Below the pieces are notes generated by a model that was given only the letters and a program-made list of their open reading frames with translations, searched no databases and was not told the origin of the DNA. 64,000 nucleotides of DNA, taken from NCBI RefSeq assembly GCF_000255295.1, contig NC_017030.1, forward strand, positions 7,352,328 through 7,416,327, given 5' to 3'. Shown here one piece after another: positions 19,252-28,836 of this stretch (the first letter of the stretch is position 1; every line of letters begins with the position of its first letter). Origin of the DNA: Corallococcus coralloides DSM 2259. Its GTDB lineage: Bacteria > Myxococcota > Myxococcia > Myxococcales > Myxococcaceae. A program made the translations under genes and the position numbers.

Positions 19252-20583
19252 TCACGGGCGCGGGGCGCCTCGAACAAAGACGGACCACCCGATGGGATTG
19301 ATGGGCACGTAGGCTTCCGCGCCCGGTGTCTCGCGGGTCACGCGGATGAGGTGGGCGCTCCGGGCCCAGTCGCGCTCGGGGCCCCACGACTCGAAGGCCC
19401 ACCGTGGATAGGCCAGCACCATCACGGCGACGCACAGGCCCGCGGCGAAGAGGGTCCGGAACCTCGCCAGCGCCGCCACCCAGAGGACGACGCCCGCTGG
19501 GAGCGCGAACAGCATGTAGCGGTCCTCCACCACGCCTGGATCCCAGAACCTGCCGAACGTGGGGTACTCGGCGGATCCGGAGCGCACGTACCAGGTGAGG
19601 GGGATCAACAGGAAGACGCACGCGCAAGCGGCCAGCAGCAACACACGTGGACGCGCGGGCACCCGGCGAAGGCCCAGGACGAGCACGGCGATGAACCCGC
19701 ACGCCACCAGAATCCGGACCACGAGCGGCCGGCGGAAATAGGACAGCGTCCCTCCGTCGCCCAGCACCGGGTGCAGCACGTAGCGGACGTTGAACGTGTT
19801 CCAGAGGTGCTCGGCCATGCGGGAGAGCGGCCAGTGGGCGAAGTCCGAAGCGGGCATGCCGGACTGACGGAAGAGCACCATGTTCACCCCCGCCGGCACC
19901 GTCAGCACCACCACGGCCAGCCCCTCCCAGAGCACCTCGCGCAAAGGCCGGCCGTCACGCCACCGCATCACGCCACGCAGGAGGAAGACCGGCGCGAGCA
20001 ACACGCTCTCGCCCGCGCTCGAAGCCGCCGAGAGCAGCACCACGCCGTCGGCGATTCCCAGCGGCCGTTCCAGGTCCTGGAGCGCCACGAACATGGCCGC
20101 GTAGAAGAGGATGGAGTGGAGGTTGGCGAGGTTGCCCGTCACCTCCCAGGTCCCCGGCAGGAAGCAGAACGCCATGGCGGCGAGCACGCGGACGCCGTCA
20201 TGGGGCACCAGCCAGCGGAAGCGGATCCGCGCGATGAGCGCGAACACCGCCGCGTCGATGGCCAGGATGACGAACGCCAGCCCGAGCGCGAACGCCTCGA
20301 TGGGCAGGAGCGACAGGCCCCAGGCCAGCAACCGGGGAACGATGTGCAGATAGCCCGCGTAGGGGATGAGCGTGGCGTCCAAGCCGTGCACGAGCGCATC
20401 CGACAGGAACACCGCTCCATCCTCCGCCCACAGGTGCGCCTGGAAGAGCCGCGCATGCGAGCGCAGCACCAGCACCGCGAAGCACCACCCCAGCGCCGTC
20501 GCATACGGGGCGCGCAGGCGCTCCCATCCCAGGTCGATGGGACGACGGAGCAGCTGTCCCCACCGGGAGAATGAATCAGTCAT
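19252..20583 (-). CDS. Polytopic membrane protein, GT-C glycosyltransferase-like
   Basis: A 443-residue integral membrane protein with about ten hydrophobic segments. An acidic motif, WAEDGAVFLSDAL, follows the first membrane segment. This resembles the first-loop acidic motif of GT-C (lipid-linked sugar donor) enzymes, but no close family is recognised. The ATG at 20583 is preceded by AGGGGCG; a longer frame reaching 20748 has no support and overlaps the chitinase. It converges on the NRPS with 6 bases between stops and lies downstream of the chitinase on the same strand. A role in NRPS product or polysaccharide glycosylation cannot be shown. Confidence 0.75.
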   Translation of the reverse strand: MTDSFSRWGQLLRRPIDLGWERLRAPYATALGWCFAVLVLRSHARLFQAHLWAEDGAVFLSDALVHGLDATLIPYAGYLHIVPRLLAWGLSLLPIEAFALGLAFVILAIDAAVFALIARIRFRWLVPHDGVRVLAAMAFCFLPGTWEVTGNLANLHSILFYAAMFVALQDLERPLGIADGVVLLSAASSAGESVLLAPVFLLRGVMRWRDGRPLREVLWEGLAVVVLTVPAGVNMVLFRQSGMPASDFAHWPLSRMAEHLWNTFNVRYVLHPVLGDGGTLSYFRRPLVVRILVACGFIAVLVLGLRRVPARPRVLLLAACACVFLLIPLTWYVRSGSAEYPTFGRFWDPGVVEDRYMLFALPAGVVLWVAALARFRTLFAAGLCVAVMVLAYPRWAFESWGPERDWARSAHLIRVTRETPGAEAYVPINPIGWSVFVRGAPRP

Positions 20584-20674
20584 CGCGGACGCCCCTATAC
20601 CATCCGCACCGCGCCTGGGACGGCTCCCGGGGCACGGGTCCGGCACCGCGCCGGTCCCGCCTCCCTCGAAGGGG

Positions 20675-22093
20675 CTACAGCGCTTCCAGCCGGAACTGCT
20701 GGCAGTCGTTGTTGGACCAGGTCCACTGCTGGAGCAGCGTGCCGTCACCGCTGCCCTGCTGGCAGCCCGTCACGTCCAGCACCTTGCCGCTGTGGCGCGC
20801 CTCCAGCCGGTGGTAGCCGTTGCCCAGCGCCACCGGCTTGAACTGCTGGTTGCTCCCGCCGCCGTAGGACCACTGCTGGAGCCCCGCGCCGTCCGCCGTG
20901 CTCACGTCCCGCACGTCCAGCGCCTTGCCGCTGTAGCGCGACACGAAGCGGTAGTAGCCGCTGTCCGTCGCCTCCATCGACCACTGCTGGCTGGTGCCCG
21001 TGTGGCAGGCCCACTGGTGGATGGTGGCGCCGTCCGCCGTGCTGGGGCCGTTGATGTCCACGCACCGGCCGGAGGCCTTGTTCACCAGCCGGTACGCCCC
21101 CGCGCCGCCCGTGCCCTGCGCCACGGAGTAGATGGCGTTGAGCAGCGACGTGCTCCCGGACGTGTCCTGGGACAGCTCCCAGATCATCACGCCGCCGTTC
21201 TGCTTCCCCAGCTGCGTCTTCGCCTGGATGGTCGCGATGCCGTTGTAATAGACGTCCCCCACGTTGTCCTTGTAGGGCGCCTGCGAGTCGCGAGCGACGA
21301 GCTCCGAATAGCCCACGTAGCTCGACGGCGAGCGCCCGTAGAACGGCACGCCCAGCACCGCCTTGGACGCCGGCAGCCCGCGCCCCTTCCAGTAGTTCAG
21401 CGACTGGACCGCCAGGTCATACGTCGAATGCGGCTGCCCGCCGTCGTACGCCATGATGTTGAGGAAATCGACGTCGCTGAACACGGATGCCTGCACGCCG
21501 CCGCCCGTGTAGCCGTTGGCCACCACCGCCGCAGTGAGCAGCTTGCCCCGGCTGTGCATGGCCGTGCCCAGCTCGCGCATCAGCGCCGCGTAGTTGTTCC
21601 CCGACGTGCCGGGGTCCGGGTACTCCCAGTCGATGTCCACGCCGTCCAGCCCGGCCGCGTTGACGAAGTTCACCACCGTGTTCACGAACGCCGTGCGCGT
21701 GCCCGCGTTGGCCGCCATCTGCTCGAAGGCGCTGTCGTTGCCGTCGTTCCAGCCGCCTACGGCGATGAGCACCTTCACGCCCTGCGCGTGCGCCTGCGTC
21801 ACCAGCGAGCGCAGCCGCGCGTCAGAGCTGCTCACTCCCGTGAGCCCGCCGGACGCCGTGGGCAGCGCGAACGCGTAGTTGATGTGAGACAGCTTCGAGT
21901 ACTGCAGCGCATTCACATCCCCCGCCCACGTCGGCAGGTAGCCCACCACCCGCGTCGACAGCGCGGCGGACTCCACCTTCCCCACCGGCTCCCCGGCGAC
22001 AGGCGCGTCCTCCGGGCCCAAGCAGCCTCCCAACGATGCGAGAAACATGGCGCCCAGCGCCCACGTCCGGATCGGCGTCGAGGTACGAGACAC
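20675..22093 (-). CDS. Secreted GH18 chitinase with C-terminal ricin-type lectin domain
   Basis: This enzyme hydrolyses beta-1,4-GlcNAc polymers and probably acts on fungal wall or insect chitin as part of predation or nutrition. The 472-residue product starts at GTG 22093, with GGAG 6 bases upstream. It has a lipoprotein signal peptide (lipobox LGGC), so surface anchoring is likely. The GH18 barrel spans about 45-335, with substrate strand VLIAVGGWNDG and catalytic DGVDIDWEYP (acid E157). A ricin/CBM13-type trefoil (about 340-472) shows repeated QQW motifs (HTGTSQQW, GGGSNQQF, NNDCQQF). Cleavage probably follows the GH18 substrate-assisted retaining mechanism. Confidence 0.93.
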   Translation of the reverse strand: MSRTSTPIRTWALGAMFLASLGGCLGPEDAPVAGEPVGKVESAALSTRVVGYLPTWAGDVNALQYSKLSHINYAFALPTASGGLTGVSSSDARLRSLVTQAHAQGVKVLIAVGGWNDGNDSAFEQMAANAGTRTAFVNTVVNFVNAAGLDGVDIDWEYPDPGTSGNNYAALMRELGTAMHSRGKLLTAAVVANGYTGGGVQASVFSDVDFLNIMAYDGGQPHSTYDLAVQSLNYWKGRGLPASKAVLGVPFYGRSPSSYVGYSELVARDSQAPYKDNVGDVYYNGIATIQAKTQLGKQNGGVMIWELSQDTSGSTSLLNAIYSVAQGTGGAGAYRLVNKASGRCVDINGPSTADGATIHQWACHTGTSQQWSMEATDSGYYRFVSRYSGKALDVRDVSTADGAGLQQWSYGGGSNQQFKPVALGNGYHRLEARHSGKVLDVTGCQQGSGDGTLLQQWTWSNNDCQQFRLEAL

Positions 22094-22138
22094 GGCAGAC
22101 TCCTGCGAAGGGGTTGAACGGGCTTGACCCGTAAAACC

Positions 22139-22167
22139 CACTAAGCAGCTTTGTCCGGAAGACTCAA
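22139..22167 (-). promoter_or_regulatory. Possible sigma70-like promoter for the chitinase
   Basis: On the minus strand TTGAGT (22167-22162) is followed after 17 bases by TTAGTG (22144-22139), about 45 bases before the GTG. A small inverted repeat (ACGGG-5-CCCGT, 22118-22132) lies between promoter and ribosome site. The -10 match is poor. Confidence 0.25.
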
Positions 22168-22179
22168 CGCCTCATCCGC

Positions 22180-22383
22180 TCAGCAGCACCGTCCGCCACC
22201 GCCGCGGTAGCGGGCCTGGAGGCGGTCGTTGAAAAACTCCGCGTAGGTCATCACCGGCCTGTCCGGATGGTGACGGCGCATGTGGGCGACGTAGGTGTCG
22301 TAATCCGGCACGCCAATCATCGACCGCGCGGTGCGCACGGCCTGCCGCCAGCCGTGCTGGAGCGCCTGAACGAAGCCACGCAT
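22180..22383 (-). CDS. YbdD/YjiX family small protein
   Basis: A 67-residue protein with the family's features: an N-terminal amphipathic segment (LQHGWRQAVRTARSMIGVPDYDTYVAHM), a HHPDRPVMTYAEFFNDR core and a C-terminal cysteine pair. YbdD/YjiX proteins are almost always encoded directly after CstA or BtsT and are thought to accompany that transporter; their biochemical role is not settled. Its ATG overlaps the CstA stop (TGATG), so the pair is translationally coupled. Confidence 0.85.
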   Translation of the reverse strand: MRGFVQALQHGWRQAVRTARSMIGVPDYDTYVAHMRRHHPDRPVMTYAEFFNDRLQARYRGGGGRCC

Positions 22384-24452
22384 CACGGCTTCACCGGGAC
22401 GGCAGCGGCGGCCACGTAGGGTGTCTCGTGCGACGTGGGCACCGGTGAGCGGCGCGCCAGGAGCGCGGAGCGCAGGCCGAAGAGGACCGTCGCCACCACC
22501 ACCACCATGAAGAACAGGGTGAGGCCGGCATCCAGGTAGTCGTTGCGGATGATGGCCTCCATCTCCTCCACGGACTTCGCGGGGGCGATGAGACGCCCTT
22601 CGGCCACCGCCTGGGAGAAGGCCCGCGCGTGGGCCACGAAGCTCACGCGCACGTCGCCGCCGAACACCTTCTGGAAGCCGGCGGTGAGCGTGCACAGCAC
22701 CAGCCACGCGGCGGGGATGCCGGGCACCCAGACGTAGCGCTCGCGCTTCATCTTCACCAGCGTCACGCAGCCCAGCGTGAGCGCCACCGCGGCGAGCATC
22801 TGGTTGGCGATGCCGAACAGCGGCCACAGCGTGTTGATGCCACCCAGCGGATCCACCACGCCCTGGTAGAGGAAGTAGCCCCAGGCGGCCACGCACAGCC
22901 CGGTGGCCAGCAGGTTCGCGCCCCAGGACTCCGTGCGCTTGAGCGGCGCGTACACCAGGCCCGCCAGCTCTTGAATCATGAAGCGCCCCACGCGCGTGCC
23001 GGCGTCCACGGTGGTGAGGATGAAGAGGGCCTCGAAGAGGATGGCGTAGTGGTACCAGAAGGCCATCATCCCCTTGCCGGACACCAGCCCGTGGAGGATC
23101 TGCGCCATGCCCACCGCCAGCGTGGGCGCGCCCCCCGCGCGGGACAGGATGGTCGTCTCACCGATGTCGCGCGCCGTCTGCTCCAGCACCTCCGGGGTGA
23201 TGACGAAGCCCCACTGGCTGATCGTCGCCGCCGCCTGCGCCGCTTCGGTGCCGATGAGCGCCGCGGGCGAGTTCATGGCGAAGTAGACGCCCGGCTCCAG
23301 CACCGACGCGGCGATGAGCGCCATGATGGCCACGAAGGCCTCCATCAGCATGGCGCCGTAACCCACGAGCTTCGCGTCGCCCTCCGTGGCGAGCATCTTC
23401 GGCGTGGTGCCGGACGCGATGAGCGAGTGCCATCCGGACACCGCGCCGCACGCGATGGTGATGAAGAGGAACGGGAAGAGGCTGCCGGAGAACACCGGCC
23501 CGGAGCCGTCCACGAACCGCGTCACCGCCGGCATCTTCATGTGCGGCGCCGCCAGCACGATGCCCACCGCCAAGAGCAGCACGGTGCCAATCTTCAGGAA
23601 GGTGGACAGGTAGTCGCGCGGCGCGAGCAAGAGCCACACCGGCAGCACCGCCGCGCAGAACCCATAGCCGATGAGCAGCCACGCCAGCGTGCGGCTGTCG
23701 AAGGTGAACCAGGGGCCCCAGGTGGCGGACTCGGAGACCTGACCGCCCAGCCAGATGCTGAGCATCAGGAGCACGAAGCCGACGATGGACACCTCCAGCA
23801 CCTTGCCGGGCCGCACGTAGCGCAGGTACAGGCCCATGGCCACCGCGATGGGGATGGTCATCGCCACGGTGAAGGTGCCCCAGGGGCTGTGCGTCAGCGC
23901 CTTCACCACGACCAGCGCCAGCACCGCGAGGATGATCATCATGATCATCAGCACGCCCACCATGGCCGTCACGCCGGCCGCGGGCCCCAGCTCCATGCGC
24001 ACCATGTCGCCCAGCGACTTGCCGTCGCGGCGCACGGACAGGAACAGCGTCACGAAGTCCTGCACCGCGCCAGCCACCACCACGCCCGCGAGAATCCAGA
24101 GCGTGCCGGGCAGATAGCCCATCTGCGCCGCCAGCACCGGGCCCACCAGCGGCCCCGCGCCCGCGATGGCCGCGAAGTGGTGGCCGAACACGACCCACCG
24201 GTCCGTGGGCACGTAGTCCAGGCCGTCGTTGCGGCGCTCGGCGGGGGTGGCGCGCGAGGGGTCCACCTGGAGCGCTTTTTCGGCAATGAAGCGGCCGTAG
24301 AAACGATATCCCAGCATGAAGACCGCGACCGAGGCGACCACCAGCCAGATGGCACTGATGGACTCTCCCCGGTGCAGCGCCACCACGCCCAGACAGAAGG
24401 CCCCTGCCAACGCCAGGGCCACCCATCCCAACTTCCGAGCGACTCCACCCAT
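22383..24452 (-). CDS. cstA: CstA-family pyruvate/peptide transporter
   Basis: A 689-residue inner-membrane transporter of the CstA/BtsT family (carbon starvation protein; family members take up pyruvate or peptides). Recognisable blocks are LDYVPTDRWVVFGHHFAAIAGAGPLVGPVLA, GTLWILAGVVVAGAVQDF, ACGAVSGWHSLIASGTTPK and TTVDAGTRVGRFMIQE. About sixteen or more hydrophobic segments are present. The start is the ATG at 24452, with GGGAG 5 bases upstream; the longer reading to 24485 lacks such a site. It is coupled to the YbdD-like gene. It is divergent from the S41 peptidase gene with an 88-base gap, so both promoters must lie there. Substrate is not decided by sequence. Confidence 0.93.
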   Translation of the reverse strand: MGGVARKLGWVALALAGAFCLGVVALHRGESISAIWLVVASVAVFMLGYRFYGRFIAEKALQVDPSRATPAERRNDGLDYVPTDRWVVFGHHFAAIAGAGPLVGPVLAAQMGYLPGTLWILAGVVVAGAVQDFVTLFLSVRRDGKSLGDMVRMELGPAAGVTAMVGVLMIMMIILAVLALVVVKALTHSPWGTFTVAMTIPIAVAMGLYLRYVRPGKVLEVSIVGFVLLMLSIWLGGQVSESATWGPWFTFDSRTLAWLLIGYGFCAAVLPVWLLLAPRDYLSTFLKIGTVLLLAVGIVLAAPHMKMPAVTRFVDGSGPVFSGSLFPFLFITIACGAVSGWHSLIASGTTPKMLATEGDAKLVGYGAMLMEAFVAIMALIAASVLEPGVYFAMNSPAALIGTEAAQAAATISQWGFVITPEVLEQTARDIGETTILSRAGGAPTLAVGMAQILHGLVSGKGMMAFWYHYAILFEALFILTTVDAGTRVGRFMIQELAGLVYAPLKRTESWGANLLATGLCVAAWGYFLYQGVVDPLGGINTLWPLFGIANQMLAAVALTLGCVTLVKMKRERYVWVPGIPAAWLVLCTLTAGFQKVFGGDVRVSFVAHARAFSQAVAEGRLIAPAKSVEEMEAIIRNDYLDAGLTLFFMVVVVATVLFGLRSALLARRSPVPTSHETPYVAAAAVPVKP

Positions 24453-24540
24453 GATGTCTCCCATCAGCGGGCAGGCCACCCCCACCCCGCGCGAGGTTTA
24501 TAGCGCACGCCCCGCATCCCCCCGTCCCGCTCGCGGCCGG

Positions 24541-25968
24541 GTGTCGGGTGGTGGAGGAAGTTGGCGCGATGCCGTTCTCCTCGTCCTCTCGGGCCTGCTT
24601 GCCGCGTGCGCCACGCCGCACGCCACGCCGAAGGCCAGCGCCTCGGACGCATATGGCGTGTGGCGCTCGCGCGGGTATGGCTGGCTGCTCTCGGTGACGC
24701 CGGAGGGCCTGCGCCTGCATCACGAGACGGCGGCGGGGTGCTATCCGGATCCGGCTTCGTCGGCGGAGCTCATGGAGATGTTCGGGGTGCGGGAGCCGGG
24801 ACCCTCGGCGGACGTCCGGGACTTCCTCGCCGGGCCTGGGGAGACGCGCTACCGCTTCGACCGGCTGGCCGCCCTGCCCGCCCGCTGCGACACGCCGCAT
24901 GTGTGGAGCGCGCTGGAGCTGTTCGACGTGTTCCGGGCGACCTTCGCGGAGCACTACGCCTCCTTCCCCCAGCGCGACCCGGACTGGCTGGCCCGCCTGG
25001 ACGCGCAGCGCTCGCGGGTGACGCCGGGCATGGACGGCCGCGCGCTGTTCACCCTCTTCGCGGACGCGCTCCGTTCGTTGAACGATGCGCACGTGGAGCT
25101 GATCGCGGGCGACGCGGACTCGGACGCGTTGACGTACGAGCCCCGCCCCACGGGCACCTTCGCCATGCTGGAGCAGGCAGCCGCCGCGACGGCTCGTCCC
25201 GAGCGCGAGGTGCAGCGCGAATGGATGCGCGCCTACCGCGACGGCATCCTCCAGACCGTGCTGCGCGGCGAGGGACACCACGTCGGAAACCAGCGCGCCC
25301 TCTGGGGCTTCGCCGCGCCCCGCGTCGGCTACCTCAACCTCCTGACGATGGGCGGCTTCGTCGCCGGGGAGGAAGGCAAGACGCCCACGCTGGCCCAGGA
25401 GCTGGCCGCGCTGGAGCCGGTGCTGGACGAGGCGCTGACAACCTTCGCGGGTGCGAACGCGGTCATCCTGGACGTGAGCAACAACCGGGGCGGCTACGAC
25501 GCCATGGCTCGTGCCGTCGCGGAGCGCTTCACGGCTCGACCCCGGCGCGCGTATTCCAAGTGGGCGACGGGCGCGAAGGACGTTCCGCCGCAGGAGTTCA
25601 CGCTCCAGCCCTCGTCGCGTCCGTCCTTCCACGGGCCCGTGTACGTGGTGACCAGCGACATCACGGTGAGCGCGGGCGAGGTCCTCACGCTGGCCCTGCG
25701 AGCGCTGCCGAACGTCGTCCACGTGGGCACGGCCACGCGAGGCGCGTTCTCCGACATGCTCGTCAAGCCACTGCCCAACGGATGGACGGTGCACCTGTCG
25801 AACGAGCACTACGCCGACGCGCAGGGCCAGGACCACGAGGCCCGGGGCCTGCCACCCCAGCGTCCGCTGGACGTCTTCAACGGCGAAGGCATGTGGCACT
25901 CGCACGCGCGCGCCATCCGTGCGCTGGCGGACTCGCTGGTGCCCCCGGAGGCGAAGCCCACGCCGTAG
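24541..25968 (+). CDS. S41-family serine peptidase-like lipoprotein
   Basis: A 475-residue exported protein. The N-terminal signal peptide ends in a lipobox (GLLAAC), so it is probably a lipoprotein. The C-terminal half is an S41 (C-terminal processing/tricorn-like) fold, with AVILDVSNNRGGYDAMA and the nucleophile region SDITVSAGE (Ser), followed by GTATRGAFSDML. The N-terminal domain has conserved helices (FATFAEHYASF, LFTLFADALRSLNDAH) typical of related peptidases. No PDZ domain is obvious. The GTG at 24541 was chosen because it gives a correct signal peptide; its ribosome site is weak. Target proteins are unknown. Confidence 0.82.
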   Translation: MSGGGGSWRDAVLLVLSGLLAACATPHATPKASASDAYGVWRSRGYGWLLSVTPEGLRLHHETAAGCYPDPASSAELMEMFGVREPGPSADVRDFLAGPGETRYRFDRLAALPARCDTPHVWSALELFDVFRATFAEHYASFPQRDPDWLARLDAQRSRVTPGMDGRALFTLFADALRSLNDAHVELIAGDADSDALTYEPRPTGTFAMLEQAAAATARPEREVQREWMRAYRDGILQTVLRGEGHHVGNQRALWGFAAPRVGYLNLLTMGGFVAGEEGKTPTLAQELAALEPVLDEALTTFAGANAVILDVSNNRGGYDAMARAVAERFTARPRRAYSKWATGAKDVPPQEFTLQPSSRPSFHGPVYVVTSDITVSAGEVLTLALRALPNVVHVGTATRGAFSDMLVKPLPNGWTVHLSNEHYADAQGQDHEARGLPPQRPLDVFNGEGMWHSHARAIRALADSLVPPEAKPTP

Positions 25969-26062
25969 GAAGCAGGCAGCCTGTCACGTCGTGCCTGCAG
26001 GGACGGGACGACCTACCTCTCATGCGGAAGCCTTCACCGCCGTTCCAAGAGGAGCACGTCCG

Positions 26063-26557
26063 ATGCCGACCCGTTCCCCCACTCGCAAGAGCGTCACGCG
26101 CACGCGGCGCCTGAAGGACCCGAAGGGCGGCCTCACCGCCGCGGGCCGCGAGTGGTTCCACGAGAAGGAGGGCGCGAACCTCAAGCCCGGCGTGAAGGGC
26201 AAGGCGGACACGCCGGAGAAGATGCGCCGCAAAGGCAGCTTCCTGCGCCGCCACTTCGCGCACCCTCGCGGACCCATGGTGGATGACCAGGGGAAGCCCA
26301 CGCGCCTCGCCCTGTCCGCCCGAGCCTGGGGTGAGCCCGTGCCGAAGGACAACGCTGGCGCGAAGCGGCTCGCCACCAAGGGCACGAAGCTCCTGGAGCG
26401 CTACCACGCGTCGCAGGAGCGCGCGAAGCCCGCCGCCAAACGCTCCGGCGCCAAGAAGACGCGGACCGCCGTGGCGGCCCGCCGTGCCACGGCGAAGAAG
26501 CGCGCGCCTGTCACCGCGAGGAAGACCGCGACCCGGAAGCGCGCGAAGAAGTCCTGA
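26063..26557 (+). CDS. Small basic protein, DUF6321-like, with histone-like Lys/Arg/Ala tail
   Basis: A 164-residue protein. The N-terminal 100 residues carry a conserved block (LKDPKGGLTAAGREWF, EGANLKPGVKG, TPEKMRRKGSFLRRHFAHPRGPM) that I recognise from proteins annotated DUF6321. The C-terminal 60 residues are low-complexity Lys/Arg/Ala/Thr repeats like bacterial histone H1-type tails, so nucleic-acid binding is a reasonable inference. AAGAGGAG precedes the ATG. It converges on the monooxygenase gene with 15 bases between them. The function has not been established. Confidence 0.8.
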   Translation: MPTRSPTRKSVTRTRRLKDPKGGLTAAGREWFHEKEGANLKPGVKGKADTPEKMRRKGSFLRRHFAHPRGPMVDDQGKPTRLALSARAWGEPVPKDNAGAKRLATKGTKLLERYHASQERAKPAAKRSGAKKTRTAVAARRATAKKRAPVTARKTATRKRAKKS

Positions 26558-26572
26558 GCCTCGCGATTCACC

Positions 26573-28069
26573 TCAAGGCCGAAGCGTGAGTGGCGCGACC
26601 GTCCGGGGAAGCGTGACGTAGTCCGACGGTTCGAAGTGCTCCACCCGGTGGCGGAAGGCCGTGCTGGAGCCGGGCCAGAGGGCGGAGTTGCGCCCCGAGG
26701 CATCCATGTACCAGCTCCGGCACCCGCCCTGGTTCCATACGGAGCGGGACAGCCGCGCCTCCAGGTCGCGCATGAAGGCGTCCTGGGCTCGTGGATCCGG
26801 CTCCACGGCGACGGCGCCCCGGGCCTCCAGGTAGCGCAGCGCGCCCAGCACGTGCTCCACCTGGGCCTCCATCATCAACAGCACGGAGGTGTGGCCCAGG
26901 GTGGTGTGGGGCCCCTCCAGGAGGAAGAGGTTGGGGAAGCCGCTCACGGTGGTGCCCAGGAAGGCCCGGGGACTGCCCGCCCACACCTGAGAGAGCGTCC
27001 GGCCGTCCCAGCCCTGGATGTGGTGCCCCAGGGGCATGTCCGTCGCCTGGAAGCCGGTGCCGAAGATGAGCGTGTCCACCGGATGGACGGCGCCATCTCC
27101 GGTGACGACCGCGTCCTCGCGCACCTCGCGGATGGACGCGGTGACGACCTCCACGTTCGGGCGCGTGAGGGCCGGCAGGTAGTCGTCGGAGACGAGGATG
27201 CGCTTGCACCCCATCGTGTACCGGGGCGTGAGCCGGTCACGGAGCGACGGGTCCTTCACCCCCTTCAGCATGTGCCAGAGCACCCATCGCTGGGCGAGCC
27301 GGAAGATCCACGGGTGCTGGAAGCCCAGGGCCAGGCTGTCGCGCAGGATGCGCAGCGCCTCACGCAGAAGCCACCGCGCGCCCGGCACCCACCGGTACAG
27401 GGCCTTTCGCAGGGGGCTGTTGGGCTTGTCGCCCCGGGGCAACACCCACGCGGGCGTGCGCTGGAAGAGGACGAGCCGGCCCACCTCCGGCTGGATGGCC
27501 GGCACGATCTGCGCCGCCGACGCGCCCGTGCCCACCACGCCCACCTGACGTCCGGCCAGCGCGTAGCTCACATCCCACCGCGCCGAGTGCATCACCTTGC
27601 CCCGGAAGCGCTCCAGGCCGGGCAGGGGTGGAATCACGGGCTCGCTCAAGGTGCCTACCGCGACCACGAGCGCGTCCGCGGTGAGGACGCCGTGGGACGT
27701 CTCCAGCACCCAGCGCCGCGTCGTCACGTCCCACTTCGCGCAGAGGACCGCGTGCCCGAAGCGCAGGAAGGACTCCAACCGGAACCGCCGCACGCAGTCA
27801 CGCAGGTACGCCTGGATCTCCCAGCCCGGTGAGTAGACGCGCGACCAGCCGAGGTTCGGCGCGAAGGAGAACGAATAGAGCAGCGACTGCACGTCGCACG
27901 CGCAGCCGGGATAGACGTTGTCCCGCCAGACGCCGCCCACGTCGCCCGCGCGCTCCAGGATGACGAAGTCGTCGATGCCTTCCTGCCTCAGCCGGATGGC
28001 CATGCCCAGCCCGGCGAAGCCCGCGCCCACGATGGCGATGCGCACGTGCCGCGGAAGACGGGAAGACAC
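26573..28069 (-). CDS. Flavin-containing monooxygenase, Baeyer-Villiger type
   Basis: A 498-residue FAD/NADPH monooxygenase. The FAD Rossmann motif is GAGFAGLG (15-22), the BVMO fingerprint F-x-G-x-x-x-H-x-x-x-W-D is FRGKVMHSARWD (about 155-166), and the NADPH Rossmann motif is GTGASA. ATG-like motif FGTGFQATD appears near residue 330. These enzymes convert ketones to esters or oxidise heteroatoms; the substrate is unknown. The start is GTG at 28069, with AGGAGG 8 bases upstream, which beats the upstream ATGs at 28126 and 28117. It is transcribed in the same direction as the WYL regulator 120 bases upstream and may share control. Confidence 0.88.
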   Translation of the reverse strand: MSSRLPRHVRIAIVGAGFAGLGMAIRLRQEGIDDFVILERAGDVGGVWRDNVYPGCACDVQSLLYSFSFAPNLGWSRVYSPGWEIQAYLRDCVRRFRLESFLRFGHAVLCAKWDVTTRRWVLETSHGVLTADALVVAVGTLSEPVIPPLPGLERFRGKVMHSARWDVSYALAGRQVGVVGTGASAAQIVPAIQPEVGRLVLFQRTPAWVLPRGDKPNSPLRKALYRWVPGARWLLREALRILRDSLALGFQHPWIFRLAQRWVLWHMLKGVKDPSLRDRLTPRYTMGCKRILVSDDYLPALTRPNVEVVTASIREVREDAVVTGDGAVHPVDTLIFGTGFQATDMPLGHHIQGWDGRTLSQVWAGSPRAFLGTTVSGFPNLFLLEGPHTTLGHTSVLLMMEAQVEHVLGALRYLEARGAVAVEPDPRAQDAFMRDLEARLSRSVWNQGGCRSWYMDASGRNSALWPGSSTAFRHRVEHFEPSDYVTLPRTVAPLTLRP

Positions 28070-28189
28070 CGGACGGACCTCCTGGAAGCGCCAGGGCACG
28101 GAGCCCCTGACCTTCATGCTGTGCACATTCCACCCGGCTCAGCCCGCCGGGTCGAGGGGCCGGCCCTCGCGCGTCCCCTGCCTCGCGCG

Positions 28190-28825
28190 TCAGGCCCCCA
28201 CCACTTCCGCGCGGGTGATGCGGTCCAGCCGGAAGTGGCGCCGCTCTCCGGACGCGAGGTCCACCGCGTCCAGCCGCGTCTCGTGCCGGTCCATCACCAC
28301 GGACTCGATGCGCACCTCGCGCACCGTCTCCAGGAAGTTGCCGTCCACGTAGGTGATGCGCAGCGGCTGCCGCTCGAACCACGCGCGCTCCAGGGCCTCG
28401 CGCACGGGCTTGCGCGTGGGCAGCGACGGCACGCCCAGGAACGTCAGCTCGCGCAGCCGGTCCAGGAGTTCCCGCTGCGCGGACGTGGACAGCGCCGAGC
28501 GCACCTTGTCGAGCGCCGACTCCAGCGTCCCCGTGAAGGGCAACAGCCGCATGCCGATGGCGAAGCGCCCCAGCGCCACCACGAGCGCCGCCTCGCGCGC
28601 CGTGAAGTTCACCGGGGGCAGGCTGTAGCCCCGGTCCAGCGCATAGCCGCCGCCCCGGCCCCGCTCCGCGCCCACCGGCAGCGCCGCGGCGCGCAACGCG
28701 TCCAGGTCCCGGTAGATGGTCCGCACCGTCACGCTGAAGCGCTCCGCCAGCACCTCCGCGGTGACGCCGGTGCGGCGGCCCCTGAGGTATTCGGCGAGGG
28801 CGAAGAGTCGCTCGGTGCGCTGCAT
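28190..28825 (-). CDS. YafY-type transcriptional regulator (HTH-WYL)
   Basis: A 211-residue regulator. The N-terminal winged helix (QRTERLFALAEYLRGRRTGVTAEVLAERFSVTVRTIYRDLDAL) is of the HTH_11/DeoR-like kind. The C-terminal WYL domain includes ALERAWFERQPLRITYVDG, and the final VDLASGERRHFRLDRITRAEVV. WYL domains sense nucleic acid or small ligands; ligand and targets are unknown. The ATG at 28825 is preferred because AGGA lies 9 bases upstream and a palindrome covers the alternative ATG at 28843. It is divergent from the DNA polymerase gene and upstream of the monooxygenase on the same strand. Confidence 0.88.
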   Translation of the reverse strand: MQRTERLFALAEYLRGRRTGVTAEVLAERFSVTVRTIYRDLDALRAAALPVGAERGRGGGYALDRGYSLPPVNFTAREAALVVALGRFAIGMRLLPFTGTLESALDKVRSALSTSAQRELLDRLRELTFLGVPSLPTRKPVREALERAWFERQPLRITYVDGNFLETVREVRIESVVMDRHETRLDAVDLASGERRHFRLDRITRAEVVGA

Positions 28826-28836
28826 GACGGTGAATC